Assembly: GCF_000172075.1 (NCBI RefSeq)
Contig: NZ_ABIC01000009.1
Location: 1-64,000, forward strand
Length of the DNA stretch: 64,000 bases
Direction of reading: 5' to 3'
DNA from: Shewanella benthica KT99
GTDB lineage: Bacteria; Pseudomonadota; Gammaproteobacteria; Enterobacterales; Shewanellaceae
Part shown: positions 1-9,032 of the stretch, piece after piece
How positions within the stretch are numbered: the stretch's first letter is position 1
How the letters are laid out: each line of letters begins with the position of its first letter
Made by a program: the position numbers and the translations under genes
The notes under the pieces: model-generated
Database searches by the model: none
The model's input: the letters and a program-made list of their open reading frames with translations, nothing else
Told to the model about the DNA's origin: nothing

Positions 1-353
1 CACCTGAACAGGTTTCTCTCGGCTTCTTTCACGCCATCTATGTGGAACGAGACGTCAACCAGGCCAAGCAATTTGTCAATGAGCCCATGAAAGAGGTACT
101 CAGCCACTACTATATCGCTGCGGCGGTACAGAGGCACGTCCTCAACCTCTCCATGACAGAGGTCACCATGAAGATCGAAGAGATAGATATCGACTTCTTC
201 AGAAAGCTCACTGACGACGTTACCGTTATCGTAAAGATGCAGGGACTTAAAGGGGGGGAGGCCTGGATAGACGATAGAAGCATTCGACTGCACAAAATCG
301 GCTCGCGTTGGGAAATTATCGAAGTCTTACCCGAAAAAGGCAATCTAAACTAG
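1..353 (+). CDS. Conserved hypothetical protein, C-terminal part
   Basis: The reading frame is open from the left window edge (first full codon at base 3) to a TAA at 351-353, so only the last 116 residues are visible and the start lies outside. The sequence begins PEQVSLGFFHAIYVERD and ends in a strand-rich segment with GSRWEIIEVLP. The layout of an N-terminal helix (GFFHAIYVERDVNQAKQFV) followed by beta-strands and a final W-x-I-x-x-V strand resembles small NTF2-like/DUF4878-type proteins, but this is a fold impression and not a family assignment. A strong terminator follows directly, so this is the last gene of its transcript. Function unknown. Confidence 0.7.
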   Translation, partial: PEQVSLGFFHAIYVERDVNQAKQFVNEPMKEVLSHYYIAAAVQRHVLNLSMTEVTMKIEEIDIDFFRKLTDDVTVIVKMQGLKGGEAWIDDRSIRLHKIGSRWEIIEVLPEKGNLN

Positions 354-364
354 CAAATAGAACA

Positions 365-397
365 AAAAAATAGCAAGCTAAGCTTGCTATTTTTATT
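365..397 (+). terminator. Rho-independent terminator
   Basis: Near-perfect hairpin with arms aatagcaagct and aagcttgctatt, followed by TTTTTATT. It lies 12 bases after the stop of the first gene and ends that transcript. Confidence 0.8.
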
Positions 398-492
398 CCA
401 GCACTCCACTAAATAGGTGAGCCATTCAGGCTTTTCAATTCAAGGCGCTTTAGTGAGGAACTGGTATTAACTCTCAAATTGAGGATTGTTCC

Positions 493-654
493 CTAATCCA
501 AAAACGCATCTTCATCCTTCTCTACGGGTAAAGACTCCATCACTTCGTCTTGTATTTGGTAGTATGCGCCTTCGTATTCTTGAACTTCCATAACAACTCC
601 GAATCCAGTTTGTAAGGTCTGAGGCATGTCATTACTTCGATGACATTTTGCCAT
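493..654 (-). CDS. Small hypothetical ORF (53 aa)
   Basis: An ATG at 654-652 opens a 53-codon frame ending in TAG at 493-495. The protein begins MAKCHRSNDMPQTLQ and has a strongly acidic tail (PVEKDEDAFLD). No convincing ribosome binding site precedes the ATG. The same frame stays open for 12 more codons upstream (to a stop at about 691) without an ATG, GTG or TTG, and that stretch also looks coding (VEEVVEHLPLT). It may therefore be a 5'-damaged gene. An internal ATG (codon 22) has GGAG five bases ahead. No family recognised. Confidence 0.4.
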   Translation of the reverse strand: MAKCHRSNDMPQTLQTGFGVVMEVQEYEGAYYQIQDEVMESLPVEKDEDAFLD

Positions 655-833
655 GATAGTAAGTGGCAGATGTTCTACTACTTCTTCAACTCATTATATC
701 AGGCATCCACAGGTAATTACATAAAACTTTCAGTTTGGTTTCACCTGAAAGCCTAAAACATCGAAAAATCCGTTTAAAGCAACCGAATTCCGTTATAAAA
801 CATGAAAGACTTTCACGTTTTTATACGTTTGAG

Positions 834-872
834 GCCTAAGTGTGATTTTTTTGCTGCAAAAAAAATCTAGGC
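834..872. repeat. Hairpin with A/T-tract stem
   Basis: GCCTA at 834-838 pairs with TAGGC at 868-872. Inside it GATTTTTTTGC (844-854) pairs with GCAAAAAAAATC (856-867). It sits about 100 bases upstream of the small ORF at 966. Its role is unknown: an RNA structure in the leader or a remnant are both possible. Confidence 0.4.
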
Positions 873-887
873 TTCGGCCCTCGAACT

Positions 888-911
888 GCTATCAATTATG
901 CTATCAATTAA
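888..911. repeat. Tandem 12-bp repeat
   Basis: Two adjacent copies, gctatcaattat (888-899) and gctatcaattaa (900-911), differ at the last base only. They lie 55 bases before the start codon at 966, where a regulator-binding site could be, but no regulator can be named. Confidence 0.35.
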
Positions 912-965
912 GGATACCTATTAATATTTGTGGGAACGTCGTTGAGTTTTTTGGAGGACGGAATA

Positions 966-1190
966 ATGAATGCGCTTGTTAAATTTGAAGCTGAAAAACT
1001 GGTTGACCTATTTGGTCAAGGTGACACACTCAACATATTCATGTTTATGGACATGATGAACATGCCAATTGATGTACAGGAAAGACTCTTCTCTGAAATA
1101 TCGGCCTTAAAATATATAGATAAAACAAAAGTAGAGCATATTATCGAGTCCCATGGTCAATCGACGATCCATGAAAGACTGGGTTATTGA
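966..1190 (+). CDS. Small hypothetical protein (74 aa)
   Basis: Start chosen at ATG 966 because GGAGGA at 953-958 gives a near-ideal ribosome binding site; the frame could extend 12 codons upstream to a GTG at 930 without such a site. The product is small, acidic and helical with a methionine-rich middle (NIFMFMDMMNMP). It has no signal peptide or membrane segment and no recognised family. The strong RBS supports real translation. It stands alone between the upstream terminator and a convergent methyltransferase gene. Confidence 0.6.
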   Translation: MNALVKFEAEKLVDLFGQGDTLNIFMFMDMMNMPIDVQERLFSEISALKYIDKTKVEHIIESHGQSTIHERLGY

Positions 1191-1264
1191 TGCTTTAGCT
1201 AGACTCGCTAACTCGAGAATATCTGTTATCAAAATACCCATTCTACATTCGAACGAGCACTTGA

Positions 1265-2200
1265 CTATTTACTTCTAAAACAGTGACTTAAGTTTTTACG
1301 TCTGTATTTTAGCACCTTGAGCGCTTTGTCTTTACTGATGTCCGCAAAAACACTTGGATTAGCCAGCTGCTCAACAAATTCTAAACTAGGGCTAAACTCT
1401 GCAACTTGCTGCATCAGAAAATCGATAGTCAACTCCGGCGCATTGAGACACAACAACACCTCACCGTCTTCGGTCAACAGCTCAGGCAGACGTTTCAACA
1501 GTCTGGAGTAATCTTTTGTCGCCACGAAGCTGCCTTTTTGATCGCTTGGCGGATCGGCGATAATCATCTCATAGGGGCCAAGTTTGGTTAACTTACCCCA
1601 AGACTTAAAGATATCATGGCCGAAAAAACGTGCGCCAGCAGTGAATCCATTGAGTAGATGATTCTGTTTACCAATCGACAGCGCCCCCTTGCTCATGTCG
1701 ATATTAACGACACTATCACAGCCACCTTGCAGTGCGGCCACTGAAAATGCACAGGTATATGAAAAGAGGTTGAGTACTTTTTTACCTTGAGCATGGTCCC
1801 TCACCCATTGACGGCCATTCTTCATATCGAGAAACAGGCCATGATTCTGCCCTTTAAGCAGATGAACATGGTATTGAGCGCCGTTCTCTAGGACAGCATG
1901 CTTATCCGGGACACTTCCCTCTATCAAATCGGTTTGGGTGCGTCCGCCGCTGCGGTACTGATAAACAAGGTTTAGCGCTTTATCTCCCTTAAGGGCTTGC
2001 CACCTCTGCTTAATCAATGCTACCGACTTATCTAAGGCATCAGGTTCCAGAGGCTTAAAACTGGTTAACAGCAGTACTGGCGGGTACCAATCCAAACAGA
2101 TATGCTCAGCTCCCGGATATAAGCCACCACGACCATGAAAAAGGCGATTAACCTCTTCCCCCAGAGTCATCTTATTCAACTCATCAAAAAATAACTGCAT
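1265..2200 (-). CDS. Class I SAM-dependent methyltransferase, RlmI-like
   Basis: 311-residue AdoMet-dependent methyltransferase of the COG1092 type (RlmI/YccW relatives that methylate 23S rRNA cytosine). Visible motifs are the SAM-binding motif I region (KVLNLFSYTCAFSVAAL, near residue 140), an acidic end of strand 2 (VNIDMS) and motif IV IIADPPS (near 215). Compared with RlmI it lacks the N-terminal PUA domain and is shorter. The exact RNA substrate cannot be read from sequence. ATG 2200 is preferred over a GTG at 2209 because a GAGAGA stretch precedes it. It reads in the same direction as the AI-2E permease behind it, but a terminator separates them. Confidence 0.8.
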   Translation of the reverse strand: MQLFFDELNKMTLGEEVNRLFHGRGGLYPGAEHICLDWYPPVLLLTSFKPLEPDALDKSVALIKQRWQALKGDKALNLVYQYRSGGRTQTDLIEGSVPDKHAVLENGAQYHVHLLKGQNHGLFLDMKNGRQWVRDHAQGKKVLNLFSYTCAFSVAALQGGCDSVVNIDMSKGALSIGKQNHLLNGFTAGARFFGHDIFKSWGKLTKLGPYEMIIADPPSDQKGSFVATKDYSRLLKRLPELLTEDGEVLLCLNAPELTIDFLMQQVAEFSPSLEFVEQLANPSVFADISKDKALKVLKYRRKNLSHCFRSK

Positions 2201-2241
2201 TTCTCTCACTTGTAGAAATTTATTTCTCTATAAAAACAACA

Positions 2242-2262
2242 AAGCCACCTATATGTGGCTTA
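2242..2262 (-). terminator. Terminator after the AI-2E permease
   Basis: Hairpin AAGCCAC / GTGGCTT with a T-rich tract on the minus-strand side (towards 2231). It lies between the permease stop (2282) and the methyltransferase start. Confidence 0.6.
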
Positions 2263-2281
2263 GTTAATACTCGAGTCTCGC

Positions 2282-3379
2282 TTAAACGGTCTGCGACATA
2301 TCCTCTTTGTCATTATCGTCCGGCTTAACATCATCAACATCATCGGCCAGCAATATCGCTAACCAGCTCCCTCCCTGACTCGATTCGAGGGCAATTTTGA
2401 CAATCATGGTTAAGGGTACCGATAATAACATGCCTACAGAGCCTAATAACCAGCCCCAGAAGATTAATGACAGGAAAACCACCAAGGTAGAAAGACCTAA
2501 GCCTTTGCCCATGTATCTAGGCTCTATGAGGTTCCCCATAACCATACTGGTGCAAAAATAGAGCAGAGCCGTTACTCCTGCAGCTGTTGGGCCGAGTTGA
2601 ATAAAGGCCAATAACACAGAAGGAATAGCGGCAATAATTGAACCTATATTGGGAATATAATTAAACAGGAAGGCGATGACCCCCCATAAAAGTGCATAAT
2701 CCACTCCAATAATTGCCAGACCGAAGCCAATAATCACCCCAGTCGCCAGACTCACAAGCGTCTTAATCACCATATACTGATTGACCGAATGCAAAAACTT
2801 ATCTATCTGCTGCATTCTCATCTCAGGATCATCCAGAGCAAAATGTAGCTTCCTAGGCAAGGTCTGAGACTCAAACAACATAAACACCACGGTGAGAATG
2901 ATTAAAAACAGATTAGCCATCACGCCACCCACACCAGTTAACATATTAGTGGTCATGGATAAGGCGATACCGGGATCGAAATAGGCCAAGATCTGCTCTT
3001 TGGTGATAATAATATTGAGTGTCTGCAACTTTTGCACAATCCACCCAAATTGCTCCACCAACTGATCTCGATAGTGAGGTAACTGATTAGAAAACTCATT
3101 GATTGAACTGCCGACAATTTGCGCTAACCACAGACCCATCATGACAATAAACACCATCAAGAGGAGAACAGCCAAGGGTCTGGGTACTTTAAACCGTGTC
3201 ATTGCGCCAATAACCGGATTACAGATCACCGCAATGAATGCCGAAAGCACAAATGGCACCACAATCGGGCTGGCCGCCTTAACTCCGGCCAAGATCACCA
3301 CGATAAATGCCATGATCGCGAACCCTTTATACGCAACTGATTGGGTATCAACTCTTGGCATATGAATATAATCCTTCAT
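2282..3379 (-). CDS. AI-2E family transporter (PerM/YhhT-like permease)
   Basis: 365-residue integral inner-membrane protein with the layout of the AI-2E exporter superfamily: two or three hydrophobic segments at the N-terminus (residues 17-45, 65-90), a soluble loop with helical content (95-150), then a cluster of segments (155-345) including the family-typical FNYIPNIGSIIAAIP near 245 and a glycine-rich WGWLLGSVGMLLSVPL near 315. The family exports small molecules or ions; the substrate of this member is unknown. The start is ambiguous: ATG 3379 has no good RBS, while ATG 3361 has AAGGA ten bases ahead. The C-terminal tail is acidic (DDVDDVKPDDNDKED). Confidence 0.85.
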   Translation of the reverse strand: MKDYIHMPRVDTQSVAYKGFAIMAFIVVILAGVKAASPIVVPFVLSAFIAVICNPVIGAMTRFKVPRPLAVLLLMVFIVMMGLWLAQIVGSSINEFSNQLPHYRDQLVEQFGWIVQKLQTLNIIITKEQILAYFDPGIALSMTTNMLTGVGGVMANLFLIILTVVFMLFESQTLPRKLHFALDDPEMRMQQIDKFLHSVNQYMVIKTLVSLATGVIIGFGLAIIGVDYALLWGVIAFLFNYIPNIGSIIAAIPSVLLAFIQLGPTAAGVTALLYFCTSMVMGNLIEPRYMGKGLGLSTLVVFLSLIFWGWLLGSVGMLLSVPLTMIVKIALESSQGGSWLAILLADDVDDVKPDDNDKEDMSQTV

Positions 3380-3445
3380 GATTAACTAATAGATTGATAG
3401 GCTTAATAACTAATAGCGTAATAAAACTAACTTCAGCATGGAGCA

Positions 3446-3829
3446 ATGACTAATATGAGACCTGAAATCGCCATCATCCGCATCAAAAATCTACGTCTAA
3501 GGACATTTATCGGCATCAAGGATGACGAAATTCAAAACAAACAAGATATCTTAATCAATGCTGAAATCCATTACAGCGCCGCTGAAGCCCGTAACAGTGA
3601 CAACATGGATGATGCGCTGAATTATCGCACAATCACAAAAAAAATCATTGAATTAGTTGAACACAATCGATTTAATTTATTAGAGCACCTTACCGGTCAG
3701 GTGCTCAACATCGCCAGCGATCACGCTTGGGTCGAGTTTGCCAGTGTCGAAATAGACAAGCCTCATGCACTTCGTTTCGCAGATTCTGTGTCTCTCTCAC
3801 TTTGCTACAGTAAAAATAACAAGATGTAA
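3446..3829 (+). CDS. folX: Dihydroneopterin triphosphate 2'-epimerase
   Basis: 127-residue T-fold enzyme of the FolB/FolX family, which epimerises 7,8-dihydroneopterin triphosphate to dihydromonapterin triphosphate in pterin synthesis. Family marks are [20 protein letters not shown] near the N-terminus, [12 protein letters not shown] in the middle and the catalytic-region pattern FNLLEHL (Glu74 region), ending [15 protein letters not shown]. FolX is favoured over FolB by [10 protein letters not shown] and by the neighbour: the next gene is yfcH-like, the same pair as in E. coli. A 218-base gap separates the two genes. Confidence 0.88.
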   Translation: MTNMRPEIAIIRIKNLRLRTFIGIKDDEIQNKQDILINAEIHYSAAEARNSDNMDDALNYRTITKKIIELVEHNRFNLLEHLTGQVLNIASDHAWVEFASVEIDKPHALRFADSVSLSLCYSKNNKM

Positions 3830-4047
3830 TACCCGTTCCATTAAGTAGGTAATTAAGAGCGACACTCATCTAATGATTTGCACCGGTTTAACCCATATAG
3901 ATAATCAAGAGCCTGGCATCTCAGGTTGTTGATTTCAGCCCGTCTACGTGCTGGAAACACCATAAATATAAAGGCTTTGTGCGACAACACACATCTCTCT
4001 GCTACAATTGAACCTATGACTAATCTCATCCTTAGAAAAGCTAAACC

Positions 4048-4962
4048 ATGAAAATATTGCTCACAGGTGCGACAGGATTCATTGGCCACCAGCTTGTCAG
4101 AGTCTTGAGTCATGAAAATAAACTGACCATTTTAACCCGCTCTCCCGCCGTGGCTCACCACCAGCTAGGCGCAGAACATCAATACCTGGGAAACTTGACC
4201 TCACTGTCAGATTTTAATGAATTTGACGCTGTGATTAATCTTGCGGGTGAGCCAATTGCCAATAAACGTTGGTCAGAAAAACAGAAGCAATTGATTTGTC
4301 AGAGTCGCTGGAAGATGACTTCACGTATTGCTCAGTTAATTAAAGCCAGTGATAATCCGCCCTGGGTATTGGTGAGTTCATCTGCAATAGGCATCTATGG
4401 CAAGCAAGGCACTCAGCCCATAGATGAGTCCTATGTGTTAACCCCACTCGATGAAAGCACCACCAATGACTTCCCCTTAAGAGTTTGCTCTCAATGGGAG
4501 GAGCTTGCGCTATCGGCTCAGTCGGACAACACCAGAGTCTGCATCATTCGAACTGGACTGGTATTAGGCTTATCAGGCGGTGCACTGGCCAAAATGCTCT
4601 TGCCATATAAATTAGGTTTAGGGGGACCCATAGGAACAGGTCAGCAAGGGATGAGTTGGATCCATCAAGACGATCACATTAATTTAATCGTGTTTTTACT
4701 GAACCAGGAAAAATGTCAGGGGATCTTTAATGCCACCGCGCCCGCGCCCGTCAGTAATGACACGTTTTCTCAACTGCTAGGACAAGCACTCTCTCGCCCG
4801 GTATTCATGCCAATGCCCACCATTATTTTAAAGCTGCTGCTGGGAGAGATGTCAGAGTTATTAACCCAAGGTCAGTACGTACTTCCCACCAGAGCAGAGG
4901 CCGCGGGATTTAAATTTACCTACCCCGAGTTAGAGCAGGCATTTGCGTCACTGATAGATTAA
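4048..4962 (+). CDS. yfcH: TIGR01777 family NAD(P)-binding epimerase-like protein
   Basis: 304-residue short-chain dehydrogenase/epimerase-like protein with a DUF1731 C-terminal domain. The Rossmann dinucleotide motif TGATGFIG is at residues 7-14, followed by VINLAGEPIANKRW near 65 and the conserved VSSSAIGIYG near 108. C-terminal features SWIHQDDH and GIFNATAPAPVSN are typical of the family, once called SulA-related cell division inhibitor. The biochemical function is unknown; it accompanies folX in many gammaproteobacteria. Length and motifs are complete. Confidence 0.85.
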   Translation: MKILLTGATGFIGHQLVRVLSHENKLTILTRSPAVAHHQLGAEHQYLGNLTSLSDFNEFDAVINLAGEPIANKRWSEKQKQLICQSRWKMTSRIAQLIKASDNPPWVLVSSSAIGIYGKQGTQPIDESYVLTPLDESTTNDFPLRVCSQWEELALSAQSDNTRVCIIRTGLVLGLSGGALAKMLLPYKLGLGGPIGTGQQGMSWIHQDDHINLIVFLLNQEKCQGIFNATAPAPVSNDTFSQLLGQALSRPVFMPMPTIILKLLLGEMSELLTQGQYVLPTRAEAAGFKFTYPELEQAFASLID

Positions 4963-4994
4963 TACCCAATAATGCCGAAAGGAAAGAGATGAGA

Positions 4995-5648
4995 CTATTG
5001 CCAACTCAGATCTTGGGCTCTGGCCTCGATGGCCCATAAAATATCGTACAGCCCGCTGGTATTGACTGTATTGGCAAGCCAAGCCGGAATACTGCCCGCA
5101 GGATCGGTATAGAGCCAGTACGTCGCTTGGGTACGTCCATCTTCTCTAGCCGTGAGAGACCAGCTGCCATCACACACCACTAAACGCACTATGCCCTTTA
5201 TGGGTTTAGGTCCGAACTGATTCCTCTGGGTCCAATAACGATAATACTGCCCCTTCTCGGTGTCCACTTCATTGACAACCAGTAAGGTATAATCTCTTTG
5301 ACTCACCAGGGGCGGATTGACCCTATGGTAGACGTAAGCTCTATCCGCTCCCTCTTGCTTGACGACCTTGATCTCCACCATATAAGGCAAAAACTTAGTG
5401 TAATGCTCAACTTGGGTCAAGGTTCGCCATACCTGTTCGATAGGTGCATCAATTATCGCCTCCAACTTCAACTCTTTAACCGAGGTACCTGGAACCTCTC
5501 GAGTCCACACGACTCCTTGCCCTCTTGCAGACGCTTTTTACCAATTATCCCCAGGGGCGGCTTGTATCCTTTGCACTTCGGCGTGTACCTCACAAGAGAA
5601 GAAAATAGCAACGATACATAACAAGAAGCCCAGCTTCAGAAAGGCCAT
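4995..5648 (-). pseudogene. SRPBCC/START-domain secreted protein, interrupted by a stop codon
   Basis: The downstream part (from GTG 5510) encodes a complete START/SRPBCC core beginning WTREVPGTSVKELK and ending ARAQDLSWQ. In the same frame upstream, ATG 5648 opens a signal peptide (MAFLKLGFLLCIVAIFFSC, cleavage near VHA) followed by EVQRIQAAPGDNW, then TAA at 5538-5540 and nine more sense codons leading into the core. Without that stop the gene would be 217 residues with an export signal, the usual form of this family in Shewanella-type genomes (family knowledge). So one nonsense codon separates signal and domain. Translation restarting at GTG 5510 would give a cytoplasmic version. Confidence 0.75.
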
Positions 5649-5826
5649 ACCATGACTTTTAGACTCACAATTAGATGTCAATACTGTGAGTATAGGCCTA
5701 GCTCCCCAATAGCTGAAACCCACTGAATAATATTAAACTTATAAACGGTTAAGATAAGCAATTTAGGGCCCATCAATCGAAAAAAAGGCGCAACCTTGCG
5801 ACTTAACCTTCATCAAAGCGTCAACG

Positions 5827-8280
5827 CTAGCCCGCTTTGAGTAAGTCGCTGCAAGACTTTTTTAGCAAGTGTCGGCAACGCCAAACACCCAAGAGTCCGA
5901 CAGTGACAGCACCACACAAGGGTGACAGGCCCCACCAATGCCAGTGCATATAGACATTCAACTCGAACACCTGAGTCTTGAGCAAGTAAAGAATAAACTC
6001 GGCAACGATCACCGCCAATAATCCGGCTATTGTGCCCAGCAAGGCAAATTCGAGTCCGGTTGCCATCCTCAATAACCAGCCTGATGCACCGAAAGTACGT
6101 AACACCGCCAGCTCTCTTTGTCTGCTCGCCATGCCCGCCTCGGTCTGCGCTATCATGACCAAGCTACTGGCCAGCACCACCAGCACTAATACCAAGGTGA
6201 GGGACAGGGAAACCTGATCGATTATCTGTCGCAACTGCTTGATCATGGTGCCCACATCTATGATGGATACCGTAGGAAATTGCTTGATGATATCCAGAAT
6301 AATCTGCGACTGATTATCATCGAGATAGAAGCTCGCCATCGAGGTATAAGAAAAAGCCCCCAGTGACTCCTTGGTGAAGATCATGAAGAAATTAGGCTGC
6401 ATGGTCTCCCAATGAACGGCACGAATACTGCCAACCTTGACGATTAAGGTCTGGTTATCGATGATATAGGTCAGGCTATCGCCTATCTTAAGATCCAAGC
6501 GCTCCGCAATACCCGACTCAACCGACACCTCGTCAGAGTTAGTATTAAATTCCCCTGCTAATATTTCGTTATTTGGCGGTACACTGTCTCGCCAGGTGAG
6601 GTTGAGCTCACGTGAAATGCCTTGCCTGCCTTCGACGCCAGCCGCTACCTGAGCAGATGTGAGGAACTTCTCGCCATTCACCGCCGTTAAGCGACCTCTG
6701 ACCACGGGATAAATATCAGTGGTTTTAACCGTATTGGCTGCCAGATAACGCTCTAAAGGGCTAACCTCATCGGGAGCGATATTGACTAAGAAGTAATTGG
6801 GCGCATTTTCAGGCAGCTGCTTCTGCCATTCATTGAGTAAGTCTTGCCTCAAGGCGAAAATGGTCAACAATAGCACCAGGGCGCTACTGAACCCGACCAG
6901 CTGTATGGCATTTTGTTTCGCTCTACGTCTCAGACCCGCCAGGGCTAACTGCAATGGGTTAGTGGTTTTCATGCCCACGCTATGGCCCATACGGATCATC
7001 AAGAAGCCTAGCACGCTCAATAGTAAGCCCAGCAAGAGCACACCGGCAACAACCGTCAGGGTCAATACCAGACTGCCCGAATAAAGATACCCCAACAGCG
7101 CAATGGCTGTCAGACTCAATAATAAGTGCAGCCACATCCCCAGTTGCTGCCCCTCTAACTGACGCTGAAAAACCCGCAGTGGCGGAATAGATAATAACCG
7201 CATCAAGGGGTAGGCCGAGAACATAAAGGCGCTGATAAATCCGGTGGCAATCCCCAGTAATATCGGTCTGGATAAAGGCGGAGAATAGGCGGCAATTTCA
7301 GGCGGTAACAAGAAGGTTATGGCCATATCTAACACAAAACCACCGAGCAAGCCAAGCATCACACCGAGCAAGGTCACTAACAACAGGTGCATGCCAAACA
7401 AGGTGCGGATCTGTTTACCCGAAGCGCCGAATGTTTTAAGCATGGCGACGACATCATAATGACGTTGGCAATATCTCTGGGCGGCGATGCCGATTGCCGC
7501 ACAGGCCAGCGCAATCCCCAACAGACTGGCTAACAAGAGGAAACGTTCCGCCCGTTTAACCGCATCGGCTATGGGTGAGTCACCGGTTTGCACATCTATC
7601 CAGCGCTGGCTGTCATTAAGCAGCGGTTTAACATAGGCTTCGAACCGTTTAAGTTGCGTCTCATCGCCGGTAAATTGCGCCAGATAGGTCACCCGACTGC
7701 CAGGCTGGATCACACCGGTTCCGGCCACATCCGCCATGCGCATCAAGACCACGGGAGAGGAAGCAAAGGGGTTAAATCCGGCGTCGGGTAAGCGTGCTAT
7801 CTCCTCACTCAAGCTAAACAGAGCATTACCTAGCTCTAAGGATTTGGGGTAACCCAGCAAGCCCCCCAAACGGGTTTCAAACCAAATTTCTCCCAAGCCA
7901 GGTAAGGGAACACGACTATCCGAGTTAAGCTCTATCTTACCCTTGAGAGGATACCCCGGCTCCACGGCGCGGACCGTGACTAATTGAAATTTATCATCCG
8001 CAAATACCATAGAATTAAACTGTAAGCTTAAGACTCGCGCCAATCCTATCTCATCGGCTTTGGCAAGAATCGACTCATCAATCTTAGTCGGTGACTTGAT
8101 TATCCTATCGGCAGCGATAAATTTTGAGGCTTGGCCATTGATGGCTAACTGTAATCGCTCACTGACTCGCGCTAATCCTGTCACAGATAACACAGCCAGG
8201 GTAATAGCCAACACGATGAGCACGAGTTGCCCCTGCAAGAGTTCCCGTTTAAACAAACGCCACGCCAGACTCATCTCCAT
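5827..8280 (-). CDS. ybbP: ABC transporter permease, FtsX/MacB type (YbbP-like)
   Basis: 817-residue inner-membrane permease with about ten membrane segments: one at the N-terminus (residues 18-38), a large periplasmic domain, blocks near 245-420 and 460-480, a second periplasmic domain, and a final FtsX core near 690-800. The two repeats contain the FtsX motif seen as AMLKTFGASGKQIR and AVLRTFGASGWLLR. It pairs with the ATPase immediately upstream; the two genes touch at 8280. The E. coli ybbA-ybbP pair stands in the same place beside tesA, and this type of mechanotransmission/lipoprotein-related ABC system has no firmly known substrate. Confidence 0.88.
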   Translation of the reverse strand: MEMSLAWRLFKRELLQGQLVLIVLAITLAVLSVTGLARVSERLQLAINGQASKFIAADRIIKSPTKIDESILAKADEIGLARVLSLQFNSMVFADDKFQLVTVRAVEPGYPLKGKIELNSDSRVPLPGLGEIWFETRLGGLLGYPKSLELGNALFSLSEEIARLPDAGFNPFASSPVVLMRMADVAGTGVIQPGSRVTYLAQFTGDETQLKRFEAYVKPLLNDSQRWIDVQTGDSPIADAVKRAERFLLLASLLGIALACAAIGIAAQRYCQRHYDVVAMLKTFGASGKQIRTLFGMHLLLVTLLGVMLGLLGGFVLDMAITFLLPPEIAAYSPPLSRPILLGIATGFISAFMFSAYPLMRLLSIPPLRVFQRQLEGQQLGMWLHLLLSLTAIALLGYLYSGSLVLTLTVVAGVLLLGLLLSVLGFLMIRMGHSVGMKTTNPLQLALAGLRRRAKQNAIQLVGFSSALVLLLTIFALRQDLLNEWQKQLPENAPNYFLVNIAPDEVSPLERYLAANTVKTTDIYPVVRGRLTAVNGEKFLTSAQVAAGVEGRQGISRELNLTWRDSVPPNNEILAGEFNTNSDEVSVESGIAERLDLKIGDSLTYIIDNQTLIVKVGSIRAVHWETMQPNFFMIFTKESLGAFSYTSMASFYLDDNQSQIILDIIKQFPTVSIIDVGTMIKQLRQIIDQVSLSLTLVLVLVVLASSLVMIAQTEAGMASRQRELAVLRTFGASGWLLRMATGLEFALLGTIAGLLAVIVAEFILYLLKTQVFELNVYMHWHWWGLSPLCGAVTVGLLGVWRCRHLLKKSCSDLLKAG

Positions 8281-9032
8281 TAACTTGCCTCCGCCTTAGC
8301 TGGCTGACTATCTGTTATGACTACCGCAGGCTTAGTGGCATCTGACAGCTTATTCCTAACCTCAGTTAGTTCACCCGAGTCCATCAGCAACTGACGCTCA
8401 CATCGGTTAGCCAATACCAGATCGTGAGTCACTAACACCAACGTCGTCTCGCTCTCGCGGTTGAGCTCAAACAACATGTCCGCCACCTTCTTGCTATTGG
8501 CAGCATCCAGATTTCCCGTGGGCTCATCGGCAAATAACACCTTGGGCTCACAGATAAATGCTCTGGCGATGGCGACGCGTTGCTGCTCACCACCGGAGAG
8601 CTGATTGGGGAAATGATTCAGTCTATGACTCAACCCAACTCTGCCCAACATGGATTTAGCCTTCTCTTTGGCCTTAGGTATTCCAGCCAATTCGGCGGGT
8701 AACATGACATTTTCCAGGGCATTGAGTGTATCGACCAACATAAATGACTGAAAAATAAAGCTGACTTTCTGCTTGCGCATTGCCGCCTTCTTCTCCTCAT
8801 CTAAATTCTGTATGGCAATGCCATCTAAGATGATCTCACCGGAACTCGGAGAGTCCAACGCCGCAAGCAAGCCGAGCAAGGTCGACTTCCCAGATCCTGA
8901 TGGCCCAAGAATAGCGATACTTTCTCCATGCTTGACATCCATATTGATGCCGTTGAGGATAGTAAGCTCTCCCTCTTGGGTAGCCACTGACTTAACGAGA
9001 TTCTTAACTGTGATAGCACTGATATCTGACAT
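8280..9032 (-). CDS. ybbA: ABC transporter ATP-binding protein (YbbA-like, LolD family)
   Basis: 250-residue ATPase of the MacB/LolD class. Walker A GPSGSGKST is near residue 43, the Q-loop VSFIFQSFMLV near 90, signature LSGGEQQRVAIARAF near 144, Walker B VLFADEPTGNLD near 165 and the switch histidine in LVTHD near 202. It energises the FtsX-type permease encoded directly downstream (one-base overlap). The start codon faces tesA; the two divergent genes overlap or nearly touch, so their promoters must lie inside each other's 5' ends. Confidence 0.9.
   Translation of the reverse strand: MSDISAITVKNLVKSVATQEGELTILNGINMDVKHGESIAILGPSGSGKSTLLGLLAALDSPSSGEIILDGIAIQNLDEEKKAAMRKQKVSFIFQSFMLVDTLNALENVMLPAELAGIPKAKEKAKSMLGRVGLSHRLNHFPNQLSGGEQQRVAIARAFICEPKVLFADEPTGNLDAANSKKVADMLFELNRESETTLVLVTHDLVLANRCERQLLMDSGELTEVRNKLSDATKPAVVITDSQPAKAEAS

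Larger units (their letters stand above)
400..965. other. Intergenic region, mostly unassigned
   Basis: Between the first terminator and the ORF at 966 there is a small reverse ORF (493-654), an A/T-stem hairpin (834-872) and a tandem 12-mer (888-911). No RNA gene, promoter of clear quality or longer coding frame is visible in the rest. Confidence 0.5.

Noticed and set aside
3853..4113. 86-residue reverse ORF between folX and yfcH
   Set aside because: No RBS, no recognisable protein features, and it overlaps the 5' end of yfcH. Likely chance.
8773..9009. N-terminal extension of tesA from an ATG at 8773
   Set aside because: It would run antisense through ybbA and would place the signal peptide in the middle of the protein.
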